From Saprospiraceae bacterium (GTDB lineage: Bacteria; Bacteroidota; Bacteroidia; Chitinophagales; Saprospiraceae), in contig JAHDHJ010000006.1 in NCBI GenBank assembly GCA_020631375.1, positions 1 through 41,157 of the forward strand: 41,157 nt of DNA, in the 5' to 3' direction. The notes beneath the pieces are model-generated. The model ran no database searches. It saw only the letters and a program-made list of their open reading frames with translations, and was not told the DNA's origin. The position numbers and the translations under genes are program-made. This document shows, one piece after another, positions 26,729 through 35,947 of the stretch; positions within the stretch are counted from its first letter, which is position 1; each line of letters starts with the position of its first letter.

Positions 26729-27346
26729 TTAGATTTTCAAATATTGTCTTACAATTTCTTTTATATTCGGATATATAGGCAAGTAAGATGTTGTAAAATC
26801 GTTTACATCCACCCATTCTACCTTATCAATGTCCTCTTCGGTTTGTGGTATGGTGGCTTGGTTGGGTGCCGTCATTAGAAACCAATGGGATATCTTCATT
26901 ACCCTTTTTCCATGTCTATTTCTGAAAGAATGATACGTTGTTCCGATTAAATCATGCCGGCTCACATCACTAATCCCCGTTTCTTCCATCACCTCTCGAA
27001 CAGCCGCGGCTTCAATGGTTTCTCCACTATCCAATTTTCCTTTCGGTAAATCCCAATGCCCCCGCCTGAATATCGCTAATAATTTTTCATCCTCATTAAA
27101 AACCAAGCCTCCGGAGGCTTCAACTATTTCGAACAATCGAAAGAAATCATTTTTCAGTTTTTCCAAATTTCTTGAAAATATTTGAATCGACTCCAAACTA
27201 TTCACTTTCTCAAGTGTATCTATGTATTGAAGCAGTGTAACCGGCTTGTTGATATAGACAGCTGTTAAATTTTTAGCATCGCCGGCATGATAATGTTCGA
27301 ATCCTTGGAGGTAAAGCGGTATATCGTTGATGTATATTTTGTACAT
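26729..27346 (-). CDS. Nudix hydrolase
   Basis: A 205-residue protein with a perfect Nudix box beginning at GKLDSGETIEAAAVREV and ending MEETGI (about residues 101-123; pattern GX5EX7REUXEEXGU). The catalytic domain covers about 75-200 and is preceded by an N-terminal extension of about 70 residues that I do not recognise. It hydrolyses a nucleoside-diphosphate-linked substrate, not identifiable from sequence. The gene is divergent from pyrE with only 30 bases between start codons, so the two may share a control region. Confidence 0.9.
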   Translation of the reverse strand: MYKIYINDIPLYLQGFEHYHAGDAKNLTAVYINKPVTLLQYIDTLEKVNSLESIQIFSRNLEKLKNDFFRLFEIVEASGGLVFNEDEKLLAIFRRGHWDLPKGKLDSGETIEAAAVREVMEETGISDVSRHDLIGTTYHSFRNRHGKRVMKISHWFLMTAPNQATIPQTEEDIDKVEWVDVNDFTTSYLPIYPNIKEIVRQYLKI

Positions 27347-27349
27347 TTG
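27342..27349 (+). promoter_or_regulatory. TAnnTTTG -7 element for pyrE overlapping the Nudix start codon
   Basis: TACATTTG is an exact match to the Bacteroidota -7 consensus, 27 bases before the pyrE GTG. It covers the Nudix ATG (27344-27346 on the other strand). Confidence 0.5.
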
Positions 27350-27376
27350 TCCGAATTTAAGTAAAAATACATTTAA

Positions 27377-28006
27377 GTGGAAAAATCACTGGCTCAAAAG
27401 TTATTGCAAATAAAGGCAATAAGATTGAATCTACAAAAGCCTTTCACTTGGGCTTCAGGAATAAAATCTCCCATTTATTGCGATAATCGGGTTATCCTTT
27501 CATATCCCGAAATAAGGAATTTGGTTAAGAAAGGCTTGGTAGACTTATCAAAAGAATTTGATTTTGATGTGGTTGCCGGAGTGGCGACTGCAGGAATCGC
27601 CCATGGAGCCTTACTCGCTGATGCATTGGAAAAGCCTTTCATTTATGTTAGAAGCAAGAAGAAAGGACATGGACGCCAAAACCTGATAGAAGGTCATTTG
27701 GAACAAGGAACCAAGGTTCTGATGGTTGAAGATCTGATTTCTACCGGAGGTAGCTGTATTAAGGCGATTGAAGGTGTTCGTGAAGCGGGTGGGGAAGTAG
27801 TCGGCGTTTTGGCTTTGTTCACGTATGGTTTCCAAGAATCTATTGATGCTTTCCAAAATATAGGATGTACTTTTAAAACCTTGAGTCATTACGATGCTCT
27901 TTTGGAATTTGCCTTAGAACAAGGCGACCTTGATTCATCAGGCAAGTCTTTTTTACAAGAATGGAGGAAAAATCCACGGAAATGGAGTGAGCAATTTACA
28001 GTATGA
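27377..28006 (+). CDS. pyrE: Orotate phosphoribosyltransferase
   Basis: A 209-residue PyrE. FTWASGIKSPIYCDNR (about 19-34) is the orotate-side signature, VAGVATAGIAHGALLAD (about 66-82) follows, and the PRPP loop VLMVEDLISTGGSCI (about 114-128) is canonical. It makes OMP from orotate and PRPP in UMP synthesis. Start GTG at 27377 was chosen because it gives the standard N-terminus MEKSLAQKLLQIKA. It lies about 4.8 kb downstream of pyrB and is divergent from the Nudix gene. Confidence 0.95.
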   Translation: MEKSLAQKLLQIKAIRLNLQKPFTWASGIKSPIYCDNRVILSYPEIRNLVKKGLVDLSKEFDFDVVAGVATAGIAHGALLADALEKPFIYVRSKKKGHGRQNLIEGHLEQGTKVLMVEDLISTGGSCIKAIEGVREAGGEVVGVLALFTYGFQESIDAFQNIGCTFKTLSHYDALLEFALEQGDLDSSGKSFLQEWRKNPRKWSEQFTV

Positions 28007-28056
28007 TTATAACCCATCTTTAATCATTCATAAATCATAAAACTAATAACAGATAT

Positions 28057-29139
28057 ATGTCAATATTGAATAAAGAATCCAAAGCCTTTATAGAAAGGTA
28101 TCTTAATAATGCATCCCCTACAAGTTTTGAATCTCCTGGACAAAGAATTTGGTTAGATTACCTCAAACCTTATATCGATGATTGGGGTTCTGATAATTAT
28201 GGAACCGTGTATGGTATCATCAATCCCGGACAGGATTATAAAGTTGTCATCGAAGCCCATGCCGATGAAATTTCTTGGTACGTTTCCTATATTTCTGATA
28301 ATGGAATGCTAACCGTTTGCCGAAATGGTGGCTCCGACCACATGATCGCTCCTTCGAAAAGAGTAAATATCCACACCCGTAAAAATGGAATTGTAACCGG
28401 AGTTTTCGGATGGCCGGCCATCCATACCCGTAAAGGTGAAAATGCAAAACTAGCCCCTTCTCTTGATAATATTTTTATCGACGTAGGAGCCAAAAATAAG
28501 AAAGAGGTATTGGAAATGGGAATACATGTGGGCTGCGTTATCACTTATCCGGATCCAATTATCGAATTGAATGATCGTTATTATTGCGGCAGGGCCTTGG
28601 ATAATAGAATGGGAGGTGTGTGCATAGCCGAAGTAGCTCGTTTACTTAAAGAAAACAAAATTGAATTACCTTACACTTTATATATCGTAAATTCAGTTCA
28701 AGAAGAAGTGGGTTTGAGAGGTGCCAGCATGATTGCACACACCTTATCACCCGATTTGGCCATCGTAACGGATGTTACACATGATACAACTACCCCCTTA
28801 ATTAATAAAAAGAAATATGGAGATATCAAATGTGGTTTGGGACCAACGGTCACTTATGCTCCTCCATGTCATATAAATGTCGTTAGGTTGGCAGAAGATG
28901 TAGCTACGAACCATGAAATCCCATTCCAACGTGAAGCGGCAAGCAGAGCTACCGGAACCGATACGGATGCCTTTGCTTTTTCCAAAGGAGGAGTTCCATC
29001 TGTTTTGATTTCTCTTCCCTTACGTTATATGCATACCACAGTAGAAATGGCACACAAAGATGATATTGAAAACACCATCAAATGGATGTATGAAATGCTT
29101 CGGGCTGTAAAAAAAGGACAAAGCTTCAAATACATTTAA
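28057..29139 (+). CDS. M42-family metallo-aminopeptidase
   Basis: A 360-residue dinuclear-metal peptidase of the M42 (PepA/FrvX, tetrahedral aminopeptidase) family. Metal and catalytic residues are seen in IEAHADEI (His68, Asp70), RALDNRMGG (about 178-186; bridging Asp), VQEEVGLRGA (Glu-Glu base and ligand), VTDVTHD (Asp ligand) and the C-terminal YMHTTVEMAH (His ligand). It removes N-terminal residues from peptides in the cytosol, typically as a dodecamer. It is 50 bases downstream of pyrE and ends before a palindromic terminator shared with the convergent GT2 gene. Confidence 0.93.
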   Translation: MSILNKESKAFIERYLNNASPTSFESPGQRIWLDYLKPYIDDWGSDNYGTVYGIINPGQDYKVVIEAHADEISWYVSYISDNGMLTVCRNGGSDHMIAPSKRVNIHTRKNGIVTGVFGWPAIHTRKGENAKLAPSLDNIFIDVGAKNKKEVLEMGIHVGCVITYPDPIIELNDRYYCGRALDNRMGGVCIAEVARLLKENKIELPYTLYIVNSVQEEVGLRGASMIAHTLSPDLAIVTDVTHDTTTPLINKKKYGDIKCGLGPTVTYAPPCHINVVRLAEDVATNHEIPFQREAASRATGTDTDAFAFSKGGVPSVLISLPLRYMHTTVEMAHKDDIENTIKWMYEMLRAVKKGQSFKYI

Positions 29140-29148
29140 TAAGTAAGC

Positions 29149-29180
29149 AGCTGTCCGAAGTTTGAAACTTCGGACAGCTC
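29149..29180. terminator. Bidirectional hairpin, copy 2 of a dispersed palindrome
   Basis: AGCTGTCCGAAGTTT (29149-29163), one base G, then its exact complement (29165-29179). The arms are identical to those at 8743-8773; only the central base differs. It lies between the convergent M42 peptidase and GT2 genes. Confidence 0.8.
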
Positions 29181-29184
29181 CTAC

Positions 29185-30330
29185 CTATTTTACCTTCCTT
29201 CCTTTCCATTCATATTGTTTGATGAAATTCGCTGCCATTCCAATCGTAAAAATATACGTAATATGAAAGAATTGTGAAATGAAAAAAGTTTTCATTAAAT
29301 CCTTTCGTTGAAAAAAATGGCTCATCTTTTTTAAGAAAAAATAATCAGCTATACCTTTTCCAATTAAAATAATAAGCATATTAATCAATAATAATTTCGG
29401 AAAAAAAACAAGAAAAATAATGGAGGTAAAAAAATTAAAGCAAGTAAAAAAAACAATCGCATTAATAAATAAAACTCTTAGATCATCATAGTCTGCATTT
29501 TTGGTCGCCCAGCGTAAGCGTTGTTGGTAGAAAGATGATATAGTTGGCTTGGCTTGTGTATAGACCGTTGCCTTTTCTTGTTTAAGGAAACCAATGCCAT
29601 CAGGATATTTTTCTGCAATTTTATGTAGGAGAAACATATCATCACCAGAAGCCTTTTCTTCGTTTCCAGAAAATCCATTCACTTCTAGAAAAACATCTTT
29701 CTCATATGCTAAATTCGCCCCATTGCACATGCGCATAAATTGTTGTTGGATGCCCGCCGCGGTTACTCCCATCATGCCAATAAAATCCAAGGATTGGAAT
29801 TTTTCTAAGATATTTTTTTCTTGGTGAAAATTGACAGGTGCCGCAATGAGTTTATATATTTTTTCTTCGTAAAAAGAAACTAGATTTTCCAACCAATTTT
29901 CGTTCATGACACAATCCGCATCCGTCGTGATGATGAGTTGTCCAGTTGCTAAGGGGATGGCAGTTTCGATAGCTGTTTTCTTAAAGGAAGTAATTTTTTC
30001 TTGCTCGATATAATCCCCTAATGAAATAACTAATTTATTTTTAAATGGATGATTTTTTGCTATCTGAAGCGTGTCATCTTCAGAATGGTCATCCACAAAA
30101 ATACATTGGAATAAATTCTCTGGATAATTTTGTCTTGCCAGGGCATCCAACAGAAAGGGTAGGGCGGTTGCCTCATTTCGTCCGACGATAATAATAGAAA
30201 CGGAAGTGGTCGGCGTAAAATCTTCAGGGATTTTCCATTCAGGTGTAGCATTCCATCCTTTCAAAGTGAAGCGGATAGCCAACATATAAGCCAGCGTACA
30301 TACAATAGAAAATCCTACAAAAAAATACAC
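29185..30330 (-). CDS. Membrane-bound processive-type GT2 glycosyltransferase
   Basis: A 381-residue family 2 glycosyltransferase. One N-terminal membrane segment (about 1-20) precedes a GT-A domain with VSIIIVGRNEA (about 48-58), a DDHSEDDT motif, TTDADCV (DxD, about 134-140) and GDDMF. The processive-type QxxRW motif is QQRLRW (about 269-274). Two to three hydrophobic segments follow (about 285-370). This layout resembles enzymes that extend polysaccharides or glycosylate lipids at the cytosolic membrane face. The product is unknown. It has no nearby glycan operon; a terminator separates it from the upstream membrane-protein gene. Confidence 0.85.
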   Translation of the reverse strand: MYFFVGFSIVCTLAYMLAIRFTLKGWNATPEWKIPEDFTPTTSVSIIIVGRNEATALPFLLDALARQNYPENLFQCIFVDDHSEDDTLQIAKNHPFKNKLVISLGDYIEQEKITSFKKTAIETAIPLATGQLIITTDADCVMNENWLENLVSFYEEKIYKLIAAPVNFHQEKNILEKFQSLDFIGMMGVTAAGIQQQFMRMCNGANLAYEKDVFLEVNGFSGNEEKASGDDMFLLHKIAEKYPDGIGFLKQEKATVYTQAKPTISSFYQQRLRWATKNADYDDLRVLFINAIVFFTCFNFFTSIIFLVFFPKLLLINMLIILIGKGIADYFFLKKMSHFFQRKDLMKTFFISQFFHITYIFTIGMAANFIKQYEWKGRKVK

Positions 30331-30360
30331 GTATAATTTTAATATTGATTCGGCACAAAA

Positions 30361-30397
30361 ATAAAACCTCCATCATTTTTTGTGACGGAGGTTTTAT
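30361..30397. terminator. Terminator after the small membrane-protein gene
   Basis: ATAAAACCTCC (30361-30371) pairs with GGAGGTTTTAT (30387-30397), with further pairing inside the loop. It starts 2 bases past the stop codon of the 30400 gene and has T-rich flanks on both strands. Confidence 0.8.
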
Positions 30398-30399
30398 TT

Positions 30400-30912
30400 T
30401 TATTTGAAAAATTCATCGTAGGAATTATCATCCCTCTTTTTATTTTTGACTTCACCCACATCTGGTAATTCAATAATGGTCGGTTCCTCATCCACAATTT
30501 CCTCGAATTCTAGATATTCATCGTCCTTTTCCTCTTTTTTATTCCAAATGCTTTCCGCTTTGCTGTTGTCGATTTTTCGTAACATCATCGCTTTGCCAAA
30601 AAGATAAAAAACAACAAAAGGCAACAAAGCTAAAGTCAATAAAACGGCACCGATACCCAACACCCAATTTTCCTTGAAAATATTGGAAATGAATTTCCCA
30701 AAATCAAGGTAAACATTATGATTGATGATAAGGGTTGCTATGGCAAGAATAGGCATCGCCCAAGATGCGAGATAGAACAATCCTTTTACCAAGAAATAAA
30801 TAATGACGATAGAAATCACCAATGTAAGCACGCCCATAAGGGGATTTGCTCTATAGTTTTTTCTTTGATTCAACATATTCAGATTTGATTGATACATATA
30901 CTTATCTACCAT
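30400..30912 (-). CDS. Small membrane protein with acidic cytosolic tail, function unknown
   Basis: A 170-residue protein that I do not recognise. Three hydrophobic segments (about 26-48, 50-64 and 82-106) are followed by a charged tail rich in Glu, Asp and Lys (about 115-170; for example EEKDDEYLEFEEIVDEEP). The first residues contain several possible starts (Met1, Met6, Met13); the first is kept, but Met6 is equally plausible. The tail looks like a flexible interaction region. It is flanked by the T9SS nuclease gene upstream and its own terminator downstream. Confidence 0.55.
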   Translation of the reverse strand: MVDKYMYQSNLNMLNQRKNYRANPLMGVLTLVISIVIIYFLVKGLFYLASWAMPILAIATLIINHNVYLDFGKFISNIFKENWVLGIGAVLLTLALLPFVVFYLFGKAMMLRKIDNSKAESIWNKKEEKDDEYLEFEEIVDEEPTIIELPDVGEVKNKKRDDNSYDEFFK

Positions 30913-30981
30913 CTAAATTACAAAAAGGTTGACTTTTTCTCCCATCATCATGATAAAAAGCTTCAGAATATCGACGAATGA

Positions 30982-32919
30982 TTAGTTTTTAATGATTTTC
31001 TGTGTAGATACCAAGGCTCCGGATGTACTACGGATAAAATATGCCCCTGAAGAAATATCTATTACAGATAATGTCTTAGAATCGCTATTGGACAATAGCC
31101 ACTGTTTCGTCAATTTGCCCTGCATATCAAAAATTTCTATTTGGATTTGATTAATAGAATTTTCCCATTCGAACGTAATTTCATCCTTCACAATAGAAGG
31201 GTAAACCTGAATCCAATTTCGTTTGTCGTGATCTACTATTACCGTCTTGGATATTTCTTCCGAACCATCCAAATCAATCATTCTAAGTCGATAATAATTC
31301 CGACCCAATTGAGCATTTTTATGAATGAATTCATATTGTACTTTTTCTAACGATTCTCCTTGTGCAAAAACATCGCCCACCGCTCTGAAATTAGAACCAT
31401 CCATACTGTGTTCAATTATAAAATGGGAAGAATTAATTTCAGATAAGCTCACCCATTCTAAACGACTTTGTAATTCAGGTAATGCAAAGACATCAAAAGA
31501 AGCCAATTCTATAGGTACAAAAGCAGGACATCCCATATCTGTTGAACTACCCCATATGTAATACACGTACTCTGGGTGGTCGATAAAAGGATTTCGGTTG
31601 CCTTGTATTGAAAAAACAGCATTATTCCGATCAGTTTCCTTTTGACTTACAGCGTCGTTTTCGTGCCAATCCAGCAAAGTTTGTAACAGCCAAGAATCAA
31701 AAGCGGTATAGGAAACGCCATCCATCGCATCTGTATAATTACCTTCCCAATCATCAATATCGTAATTATAACGAGTGGAAAAATAAAGATACATCCGTGC
31801 AAAATCCCCTTTGTAAGCATCTATCGGTTCGAAGACCATTCCAGAATAACTGGGATGCGTACAATCTCCAACTTGGCAACCGTTATCAGAAGTATAGGCA
31901 TTGCCTGGATTGGATGTACTTGTCCCATCATTTTCTCCAAGTGGGTAATTCCACTTTTTGGTATTAACGACTTTATCCGAAGGAACCACATAGTGGATGT
32001 CGGTATATTGGGTATCCAAACTGCCGGTGCCACCGCCCCACCAAGATTTGGGATAGGTATGTTCTCGGTTATAAAAATCCCCTTCATTATTGGTAGATGT
32101 TCCTACATCTCGATCGGCTCCTAGTGTAAATTCGTAGGGTTCTGCTCCAGCAGGATTATCCGAAAACATATCATATACAATTTCTGCAGTAGCTGCATCA
32201 TTCCATCGACGATCCGTGACAAAATGAGAATCCCAAACATCAAAGGAAGAAGAAGAATATTCTATTTTTGTATGTCCATTAATCAATTCGTGAAGCCCTT
32301 GTTTCAAATCATAACATTTGTCTCCAGCATCAATATCGGCAATGATGTCAGCATAATAATCTGCAGTAAGGCGAACGTTATCAATACTCCAACCCTGCGT
32401 TCCGGAGCCTTGACTGATATAACGGAATGCTAGGTAAACCGAAGTGCCGGTAATGGCACTCAAATCAATGGAACGCTGAAAAAGATAATTGGATATATAT
32501 GTATCGTTAGCATTATCATATAAATCAGTAGACAAGGAATTCCAAGTGGCGTTCGATACTGCCGTTCCTGTACCCGAACCATCATAATCTGTAGAATATA
32601 ATAAGGTAAGACCGTTCATGGCTGTATTGTTATTATACTCGAAAGAGAAAAATTCGATATCGTAATTATCTAGATTGAAAGCCGGGGAAATGAGCCAATC
32701 TTCATCATTGTTTCCATCATTATCATAAAACTCCATATAGATTCGTCCACCAAAAGAAGTGCAAGACCATTCGTCTGCGGCTTCCGAATCGCCGGAGCCT
32801 CTTACTGTATTCCAAGTAACACTGCCACAATTGTTGAAGTCTTCTGTGTGTACGATAGTATTGGCGAGGGGTATCTGTAAACTCCATAGGAGAATTAAAA
32901 AAGTAAAAATTAATCTCAT
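30982..32919 (-). CDS. T9SS-exported endonuclease I family nuclease
   Basis: A 645-residue secreted protein. It has a signal peptide (1-19) and an N-terminal choice-of-anchor/MAM-like beta domain (about 25-190; DNDGNNDEDWLISP, GTQGWSIDNV). The endonuclease I (EndA/NucM-like) domain (about 205-455) has the beta-beta-alpha-metal signature NREHTYPKSWW with putative general base His287, and VVNTKKWNYPLG supplies a likely metal-ligand Asn319. A VPIELASF module (about 470) precedes the type A T9SS sorting domain (about 575-645). It should degrade extracellular DNA or RNA at the cell surface or outside. It is 74 bases downstream of a paralogue, so the pair looks like a tandem duplication. Confidence 0.9.
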   Translation of the reverse strand: MRLIFTFLILLWSLQIPLANTIVHTEDFNNCGSVTWNTVRGSGDSEAADEWSCTSFGGRIYMEFYDNDGNNDEDWLISPAFNLDNYDIEFFSFEYNNNTAMNGLTLLYSTDYDGSGTGTAVSNATWNSLSTDLYDNANDTYISNYLFQRSIDLSAITGTSVYLAFRYISQGSGTQGWSIDNVRLTADYYADIIADIDAGDKCYDLKQGLHELINGHTKIEYSSSSFDVWDSHFVTDRRWNDAATAEIVYDMFSDNPAGAEPYEFTLGADRDVGTSTNNEGDFYNREHTYPKSWWGGGTGSLDTQYTDIHYVVPSDKVVNTKKWNYPLGENDGTSTSNPGNAYTSDNGCQVGDCTHPSYSGMVFEPIDAYKGDFARMYLYFSTRYNYDIDDWEGNYTDAMDGVSYTAFDSWLLQTLLDWHENDAVSQKETDRNNAVFSIQGNRNPFIDHPEYVYYIWGSSTDMGCPAFVPIELASFDVFALPELQSRLEWVSLSEINSSHFIIEHSMDGSNFRAVGDVFAQGESLEKVQYEFIHKNAQLGRNYYRLRMIDLDGSEEISKTVIVDHDKRNWIQVYPSIVKDEITFEWENSINQIQIEIFDMQGKLTKQWLLSNSDSKTLSVIDISSGAYFIRSTSGALVSTQKIIKN

Positions 32920-32993
32920 AAATTATTTATGGTTCAAGGTCCTTAAATTTTTGGCTTCAAGGGAAAATGAGATTCAAATGAGTTTGGGCTGAA

Positions 32994-35813
32994 TTAGTTT
33001 TTAATAATTTTCTGAATGTGAATAATGTTTTTATTTTCTTTGATATGTAATAAATAAATTCCGGTAGAAAAATCAGAGATATCCAAGTAAGATTGATTTG
33101 CTGATTTTGATAGAACCAATTTTCCTAACGTATTGTATATGTGTATTTCTTGATTTTCGTTCAAGGAGGAAATATTTATTATTCCTTTTGTCGGATTCGG
33201 ATACACAGAAATTAAGCTTTCTCCTAATGTAGAATTGTTTTCTCTAGCAGGCGAACAATTCGTTTGTACTTCGAAGGCTCCGATATCAACGGTATTGAAA
33301 AAACGGTTATTCCCGTTAATATCAATCGGGCCAACAGCAGCCGGATCTGAACCATTATTCACTACGGGAGAACATTCATTAACAGAATAATCTGCATTCA
33401 ACATAAGGTCACCGGCGGTATCAGAATAAAGGTTATTAATCGTCGTTCCTAAAACAGAACTTCCTTGTACATAACAATGTTCCGTCAGTAAATTGATAAT
33501 TCCATTGTTGTAATCCTTAAAAGATTTCAAATAAGAAATATTTTGATGGGCAACAATACAATTTCTAAAATTAGCATCTAATTGATCGCCAAATCCTACT
33601 TGCATCGTTACTAAATATCTGTCCTTCGCTTCACCTAATATTGTAGTGTTGATGACATCCAAGGTTTGATCCCTATTTGTCGCAATGGTACCAATGGCAT
33701 TGGCATTTTTAGAAATATTGTTGGCAATGAGAGAATTTTCGATATACGTGTATAAAGAATTATTAATTTCAATGGCACAACGTACCAAAGAATTATTATC
33801 GATTATCCGACTTCTTTTAATATACATCTGGGTTTCATTGCTGTGATAAATCGCAGCACCATAATTGGCGGTATTCAGTTCGAAGGTGCAATCCTCAAAA
33901 GTAACGTTGGGTGAAAGATAGGCAAATATTCCACCACCATAAATGGCAAAATTATTGGAGAAAATGACATTAATAAATGTTGACGTACTTCCCGTCGAAT
34001 ATACTCCACCACCTCTGGCTCTGGCGAAGGTAGCAGCTTGATTGGCACTCCCATCAGAAATGGTCAATCCATCTAGCACGACATTGCTAACGTTGGCCAA
34101 TTTCACAACTCTGAATGAATTGCCATCATGCCCAGCCATATTATCCACTTCACCAGAAAGGATCGTTGAATAGGTATTCGGCTCTCTTACACCACCGCCC
34201 GCAGGATATCCACCTAATAAGATGGCATCTGATGGAACATCAAATGAAATACCTCTACTTGTACCCGACGTTGGTTTGTATGTTCCTTCGGCGATATGGA
34301 TGGTTTCTCCCATACCTATCGCCAAGGCATCTTGTAAATCTGTAAAGGCATTCGCCCAAGAAGAACCATCGTTGTTTCCAGTAGCAGATGCATCTACAAA
34401 CAACCCACAACTCACAGTACATGATGGGCATGCCACATTATCCGACGTCCCCCAAATATATGAAACATATTCCGGGTGATCAATTAAAGGATTTCTATTT
34501 CCTTGAATGGAAAATATCGCATTATTCCGATCCAATTCTTTTGTACTAACGGGATCGCTTTCATGCCATTCCAATAAAGTTTGTAAAAGCCAGGGTTCAA
34601 AACAAGTATAAGAATCACCACTCAGAGCTTCCGGATAATTACTAGCCCAACCTGCGATTTCATGATTATAACGGATGGCAAAATACAGATACATTCTGGC
34701 GTAATCACCTTTGTAATAATCAATGGGTTCAAAGACGGCACCCGAAAAATCAGGATGGGTACAGTCTCCAATTTGACCGCCATTCTCCGTTGTATAAGAA
34801 GAGGATCCGCCGGCATCATTATTCCCTAAAGGATAATTCCATTTTTTGTAATTTACATATTTGTCGGATGGAATGACATAATGGATGTCGGTGTGCTGTG
34901 TATCGAGACTGGTCGTTCCTCCTCCCCACCAAGATTTAGGGAAAATGTGTTCTCTATTGTAATAAATGCCCTCTGCCACTGAATTCCCACCCGGGTCTTT
35001 GTCAGCTCCATGGGTGAACTCATAAGGCTCAGGACCAGAAGGATTATCCGAATACATATCATAAACTATTTGGGCTGTTCCGGCATCATTCCATCTTCTA
35101 TCTGTAGTATATTGAGAATCCCATACATCAAATTCAGTACCCGAATAGGTAATGGAGTTATGATCGTTGATATGCTCGTGAAGTTCTTTTAAGAGTTCGT
35201 TACATTTCATACCCGTAGCGACCAAAGGTTCGATGGTACTATAATAATCGCCTGAAATCGTTACGTTATCGATGCTCCAGCCCTGGGTTCCATTACCCGG
35301 ACTGATATATCTGAAAGCAAAATAAACCGAACTACCACTAATGGAACTTACATCAATAGAAGGATGGAACAGGAAATTGTACAAGTAAGCATCCGCATCA
35401 ATATTAAATAAATCGATAGGAATTTCTACCCATGTGGCATTGTCTACAGATGAGGCTGTTCCGGAACCGTCATAGTTGGTAGAATAGAAAAAGGATAAGC
35501 CTACAGCATCTGTATGGTTATCATATTCGAAAGAAAGATAATCTATTGAAGTGTTATTGAGATTGACTGAAGGGGAAATGAGCCAATCTTCATCGTTGTT
35601 CCCGTCATTATCATAAAATTCCATGTAAGTACGTCCATTATAAGTGGTGCAATTCCATTGGTCGAAAGATTCCGTATCGGAACTGCCTCGAACGGTTGTC
35701 CATGAAATGGAAGAACAATTATCAAAATCCTCAGAATGGATAATGGTGTTGGCTAATAGGGGAGCTGTGAAAAATACACATAATAAAAATAAGTGCAATG
35801 TAAATACTCTCAT
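32994..35813 (-). CDS. T9SS-exported endonuclease I fused to a parallel beta-helix domain
   Basis: A 939-residue paralogue of the downstream gene. Signal peptide (1-21), choice-of-anchor beta domain (about 27-190) and endonuclease I domain (about 205-465; NREHIFPKSWW with His289) match the neighbour closely. After TVSCGLFVDASATG (about 475) comes a choice-of-anchor-Q/parallel beta-helix region (about 480-845; SSWANAFTDLQDAL, IHIAEGTYKPTSG, then repeats rich in N-x-[ST] and YGGGIF-like turns). A type A T9SS sorting domain ends the protein (about 860-939; SVYPNPTKGIINISS). The beta-helix might bind surface glycans or another polymer. A strong -7 element lies upstream. Confidence 0.9.
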   Translation of the reverse strand: MRVFTLHLFLLCVFFTAPLLANTIIHSEDFDNCSSISWTTVRGSSDTESFDQWNCTTYNGRTYMEFYDNDGNNDEDWLISPSVNLNNTSIDYLSFEYDNHTDAVGLSFFYSTNYDGSGTASSVDNATWVEIPIDLFNIDADAYLYNFLFHPSIDVSSISGSSVYFAFRYISPGNGTQGWSIDNVTISGDYYSTIEPLVATGMKCNELLKELHEHINDHNSITYSGTEFDVWDSQYTTDRRWNDAGTAQIVYDMYSDNPSGPEPYEFTHGADKDPGGNSVAEGIYYNREHIFPKSWWGGGTTSLDTQHTDIHYVIPSDKYVNYKKWNYPLGNNDAGGSSSYTTENGGQIGDCTHPDFSGAVFEPIDYYKGDYARMYLYFAIRYNHEIAGWASNYPEALSGDSYTCFEPWLLQTLLEWHESDPVSTKELDRNNAIFSIQGNRNPLIDHPEYVSYIWGTSDNVACPSCTVSCGLFVDASATGNNDGSSWANAFTDLQDALAIGMGETIHIAEGTYKPTSGTSRGISFDVPSDAILLGGYPAGGGVREPNTYSTILSGEVDNMAGHDGNSFRVVKLANVSNVVLDGLTISDGSANQAATFARARGGGVYSTGSTSTFINVIFSNNFAIYGGGIFAYLSPNVTFEDCTFELNTANYGAAIYHSNETQMYIKRSRIIDNNSLVRCAIEINNSLYTYIENSLIANNISKNANAIGTIATNRDQTLDVINTTILGEAKDRYLVTMQVGFGDQLDANFRNCIVAHQNISYLKSFKDYNNGIINLLTEHCYVQGSSVLGTTINNLYSDTAGDLMLNADYSVNECSPVVNNGSDPAAVGPIDINGNNRFFNTVDIGAFEVQTNCSPARENNSTLGESLISVYPNPTKGIINISSLNENQEIHIYNTLGKLVLSKSANQSYLDISDFSTGIYLLHIKENKNIIHIQKIIKN

Positions 35814-35856
35814 TATCAGGAATGGTTAGATTTGCTTTAAAATTTGCCAAGGGAGA

Positions 35857-35864
35857 CAAATATA
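35857..35864 (-). promoter_or_regulatory. TAnnTTTG -7 element for the endonuclease/beta-helix gene
   Basis: Read on the minus strand this is TATATTTG, an exact -7 consensus match 43 bases before the ATG at 35813. Confidence 0.55.
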
Positions 35865-35947
35865 TAATAAGTATCGTTATGTAGCGAAATAAAAAAAGAA
35901 AATTCTTACAGTTTGTGACTTCATAAAATAAAAAATGTCACTTTGGT

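Noticed and set aside
28409-28424. 16-bp perfect palindrome GGATGGCCGGCCATCC inside the M42 peptidase gene
   Set aside because: It lies within conserved coding sequence (GWPAIH) and is explained by codon choice; no second copy was seen.
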